7,493 bases of DNA from Candidatus Omnitrophota bacterium (GTDB lineage: Bacteria; Omnitrophota; Gorgyraeia; 1-14-0-20-64-10). The stretch spans positions 1-7,493 of the forward strand of contig JAHFFF010000081.1 of the NCBI GenBank assembly GCA_023248095.1, given 5' to 3'. Positions 5,749 through 7,493 of this stretch are shown piece after piece. Within the stretch, counting starts at the first letter, position 1; every line of letters starts with the position of its first letter. The position numbers were made by a program, and so were the translations under genes. A model generated the notes under the pieces. That model did not search any database, was not told the DNA's origin, and saw only the letters and a list, made by a program, of their open reading frames with translations.

Positions 5749-7259
5749 GCGGAAAGGTCTTTATCGCGAACGATACCGAGTGGCTGCGCAGGGGGCTTGA
5801 GATGCCTTCTGTGGCGTTTGGCGACAGCATGCTCCCTTTCTTAAAACCGCTTTCCGAGATACGGATTCGCCCCGTGCCGCTCGACCAAATCAAGAGAGGC
5901 GACCTGGTGGCATTCCGCCTCCAGGGACATCTTTGCGTCCACCGGGCGCTGAAGCTTATCCGTCGGCCTGAGGGAATGGCCTGGTTAACCAAAGGAGACA
6001 ACCGCTTCCGATACGATCCTCTACTGGGGCCTCAAGAGATCGTTGGCGTAGTCGTCCGGGTCGGTTCTTCGGATTTGACCACCCGACCCCGGCGTTTGGC
6101 GAACCACGCCGCTGCCCTGCTTTCTTACTATCCGCTTGCTGTTTCTCTTCGAATAATCTCCTGGCTTCCGCGCGGTAAAAGGTTGGCAACCCGATGGGCT
6201 GCATCCTTTCAGCCTTTCTTGCTTTTAAACAGAATTCTCAGCCGATGGAGCGGTGATAAGGCTCTTGCCCAGAGGTTTCATTCTCGTTCCTGCGGAGTTG
6301 AACTGAGAAATTATCGGGAAGAGGATGCCGATGCGCTTGTGGAGCTTTGGAATTGCTGTCTGCCAACGGAACCGACCGATCCCGCCCGGTTCATCGCCAA
6401 GATCCGGCGCAGCCCCTGGTTTTCGCCGGAAGGCTGTTTCCTGGCCTTCCGGGGATCTCGAATGGCTGGGTTTGTCTTTTCCAGCGAACGCCTCTATCCC
6501 GACGAAAAGCCTTATCCTTCCCGGAAGGGATTCGTCGAATGCCTTGGGGTGGATCCCGGCGAGCGCCGCAAGGGGATCGGGTCCCTGCTGCTGAGCCGCG
6601 CTGTCGGTTATCTCCGCTCAAGGGGATGTCACAATTTCCAGACAGGACGTTTCAGGATTCCTTCCCGAGATGGCGACGCAGGTGTCCTTTTGGGGCCCCC
6701 CTTGTCCTTTTTCGGAAGGCACGGTTTTGAGATCATGTCCATCAGTCAGGAATTTAGTGGGATCCCTGACCAGTGGGATCGCGCCATCTCCGAGCGCTGG
6801 AGGGTTCGTCTTCGGGAGCATGGTATGGTGGTGCGAACGGCCGAACCAGGAGACCTGCCCCGTTTCAAAAATGCCATCCGGCAGTGGGGTCATCCAAACC
6901 GAAGCGGTTATCCACAAGCCCTCCTTCTTGCCGTTCATGAGGATCGGGTGGTGGGTTACTGCCACGCACCCCTTCTGGAGGAGATCCGTTCCTACGATCA
7001 GATCGATTGGGTCTGGGCGGCTACGTCCGCCGAGGGTTTCGGGTACATCCATGGGCTCTACGTCGATCGTGCCTACCGGCGCTTTGGCCTGGGGGCGGCC
7101 CTCGTGGCTCTCGCGTGCGACAACCTGTTTGATCGAGGATGCCGGGAGGTAAGAGGTTGGGCGGTCTCCTGGGGAATTCAAGCTCGATATCTCCGGTGGA
7201 ACGCAACACCTGTCCATAGCGTGGTGACGATGTCTAGATCCATTTGGAGGAAGGAGTGA
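5745..7259 (+). CDS. S24/S26 signal-peptidase-like domain fused to two GNAT acetyltransferase domains
   Basis: This is a three-part protein of 504 residues. Residues 20-107 resemble the S24/S26 peptidase fold: FGDSMLPFL (25-33) with candidate nucleophile Ser28, the RGDLVAFR strand (51-58), VHRALKLI (65-72) with His66, KGDNRFRYDP (83-92) and EIVGVVVRV. The His where type I leader peptidases have Lys is typical of the SipW/ER/archaeal class. No membrane anchor precedes it. Residues 184-330 are GNAT domain 1, with the acetyl-CoA loop GVDPGERRKGIGSLLL (268-283). Residues 361-500 are GNAT domain 2, with YVDRAYRRFGLGAALV (439-454). The linker (110-183) contains an amphipathic stretch. ATG 5745 overlaps the permease stop in an ATGA; no strong RBS is seen, so coupling is likely. 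Catalysis by any domain and the substrates are unproven. Possible roles are trimming a leader peptide and N-acylating the product, or a self-processing regulator. Confidence 0.82.
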   Translation: MSGKVFIANDTEWLRRGLEMPSVAFGDSMLPFLKPLSEIRIRPVPLDQIKRGDLVAFRLQGHLCVHRALKLIRRPEGMAWLTKGDNRFRYDPLLGPQEIVGVVVRVGSSDLTTRPRRLANHAAALLSYYPLAVSLRIISWLPRGKRLATRWAASFQPFLLLNRILSRWSGDKALAQRFHSRSCGVELRNYREEDADALVELWNCCLPTEPTDPARFIAKIRRSPWFSPEGCFLAFRGSRMAGFVFSSERLYPDEKPYPSRKGFVECLGVDPGERRKGIGSLLLSRAVGYLRSRGCHNFQTGRFRIPSRDGDAGVLLGPPLSFFGRHGFEIMSISQEFSGIPDQWDRAISERWRVRLREHGMVVRTAEPGDLPRFKNAIRQWGHPNRSGYPQALLLAVHEDRVVGYCHAPLLEEIRSYDQIDWVWAATSAEGFGYIHGLYVDRAYRRFGLGAALVALACDNLFDRGCREVRGWAVSWGIQARYLRWNATPVHSVVTMSRSIWRKE

Positions 7260-7287
7260 TTTGAACTCTCAGACTTAAGCGCGCGCA

Positions 7288-7308
7288 ATCGTGCTAATCT
7301 GGCACGGT
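7288..7308 (+). promoter_or_regulatory. Inverted repeat overlapping a candidate extended -10 element
   Basis: CGTGC (7290-7294) and GCACG (7302-7306) are perfect inverted repeats around a 7-base centre; one wobble and one A-T pair extend the dyad outward. TGCTAATCT (7292-7300) inside it looks like an extended -10 promoter box, but no good -35 is seen at 16-18 bases upstream. The overlap would suit an operator, or a small RNA hairpin in the leader. It is short enough to be chance. Confidence 0.22.
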
Positions 7309-7374
7309 AACGGCTGTTCTATTGTTCGTCCGTCTCTGTCGAAGATTCGGAAGTTGGAAGAGAAGTATTCTCGT

Positions 7375-7382
7375 AGAGGAGG
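7375..7382 (+). promoter_or_regulatory. Strong ribosome binding site for the PqqD-like gene
   Basis: AGAGGAGG lies 4 bases before ATG 7387 and is the best Shine-Dalgarno match in the window. It supports 7387 as the true start and independent initiation, unlike the coupled genes upstream. Confidence 0.7.
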
Positions 7383-7386
7383 CAAG

Positions 7387-7493
7387 ATGGTTAACGAATA
7401 TCCGCAACGATTGGATCATGTCGTCTGGAAAGTGATCGAAGGAAGAGGGATCCTCCTGAACTTGGAGGATGGAGCCTACTTTGAAGTGGGCCC
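7387..7493 (+). CDS. PqqD-family peptide-modification chaperone / RRE-like protein, 3'-partial
   Basis: Only the first 35 residues are present before the window ends. The stretch VVWKVIEGRGILLNLEDGAYFEVG (residues 12-35) matches the first beta strands of PqqD-like proteins. These typically read as a hydrophobic strand, a short turn, then an 'LLdlexGxyfxLN'-type segment. PqqD and the related RiPP recognition elements bind leader peptides and present them to modifying enzymes; stand-alone relatives also sit beside glycan and S24/S26-peptidase genes. An AGAGGAGG site precedes the ATG. It follows the peptidase-GNAT gene in the same direction after a 127-bp gap, so it may start a second transcript of the same cluster. 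With so little sequence, the family call is good but not certain, and no function for it can be stated. Confidence 0.72.
   Translation, partial: MVNEYPQRLDHVVWKVIEGRGILLNLEDGAYFEVG

Larger units (their letters stand above)
7260..7386 (+). other. Intergenic spacer, no gene, possible promoter region
   Basis: This 127-bp spacer is the only real gap between genes in the window. I find no small reading frame with a ribosome binding site on either strand, so no precursor peptide is encoded here. It holds a dyad (7288-7308) and a TGCTAATCT element that could be an extended -10 box, and ends in a strong ribosome binding site. There is no hairpin plus T-tract that would make a convincing terminator for the upstream gene chain. 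Confidence 0.6.

Noticed and set aside
7260..7386. RiPP precursor peptide or rho-independent terminator in the gap
   Set aside because: No short frame with a start and RBS, and no stem followed by a T-tract, was found.
1..7493. CRISPR array, tRNA/rRNA, insertion sequence or phage genes
   Set aside because: No spaced direct repeats, no tRNA-like arms, no transposase or integrase motifs seen by eye on either strand.

Overview
This GC-rich window is packed with genes on the plus strand only. It looks like the end of a housekeeping glycine-cleavage locus running directly into an accessory cluster for making, sulfating and exporting a surface glycan or modified molecule. A split-type glycine decarboxylase (separate GcvPA and GcvPB), high GC and the absence of phage or IS genes fit a free-living bacterium, for example from the Nitrospirota, NC10 or deltaproteobacterial groups. 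The sequence alone does not fix the lineage.

Layout. Bases 2-988 hold the C-terminal two thirds of gcvPB. Four bases later begins a chain of seven genes that overlap or nearly touch. They are: (1) a short NDP-sugar-dehydrogenase-like domain fused to a left-handed beta-helix acetyltransferase (993-2240); (2) a GT-A-like putative glycosyltransferase (2237-3067); (3) APS kinase (3060-3635); (4) a small PAPS-dependent sulfotransferase-like protein (3626-4219); (5) an ABC ATPase (4197-4937); (6) its ABC-2 type permease (4942-5748); (7) a 504-residue protein joining an S24/S26 signal-peptidase-like domain to two GNAT acetyltransferase domains (5745-7259). A 127-bp gap, the only real intergenic space, is followed by the start of a PqqD-family (RRE-like) protein cut off by the window end (7387-7493).

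How the genes may work together (inference). The fusion protein and the putative glycosyltransferase would make or attach an N-acylated sugar. APS kinase would make PAPS, and the adjacent sulfotransferase would spend it on that product. The ATPase/permease pair would export it. The peptidase-GNAT-GNAT fusion and the PqqD-like protein point to a peptide or protein component as well. That mix is the most unusual aspect of the window: glycan tailoring and sulfation, ABC export, and peptide-modification style proteins. No precursor peptide is visible here. No RNA genes, CRISPR array, mobile element or convincing terminator were seen.
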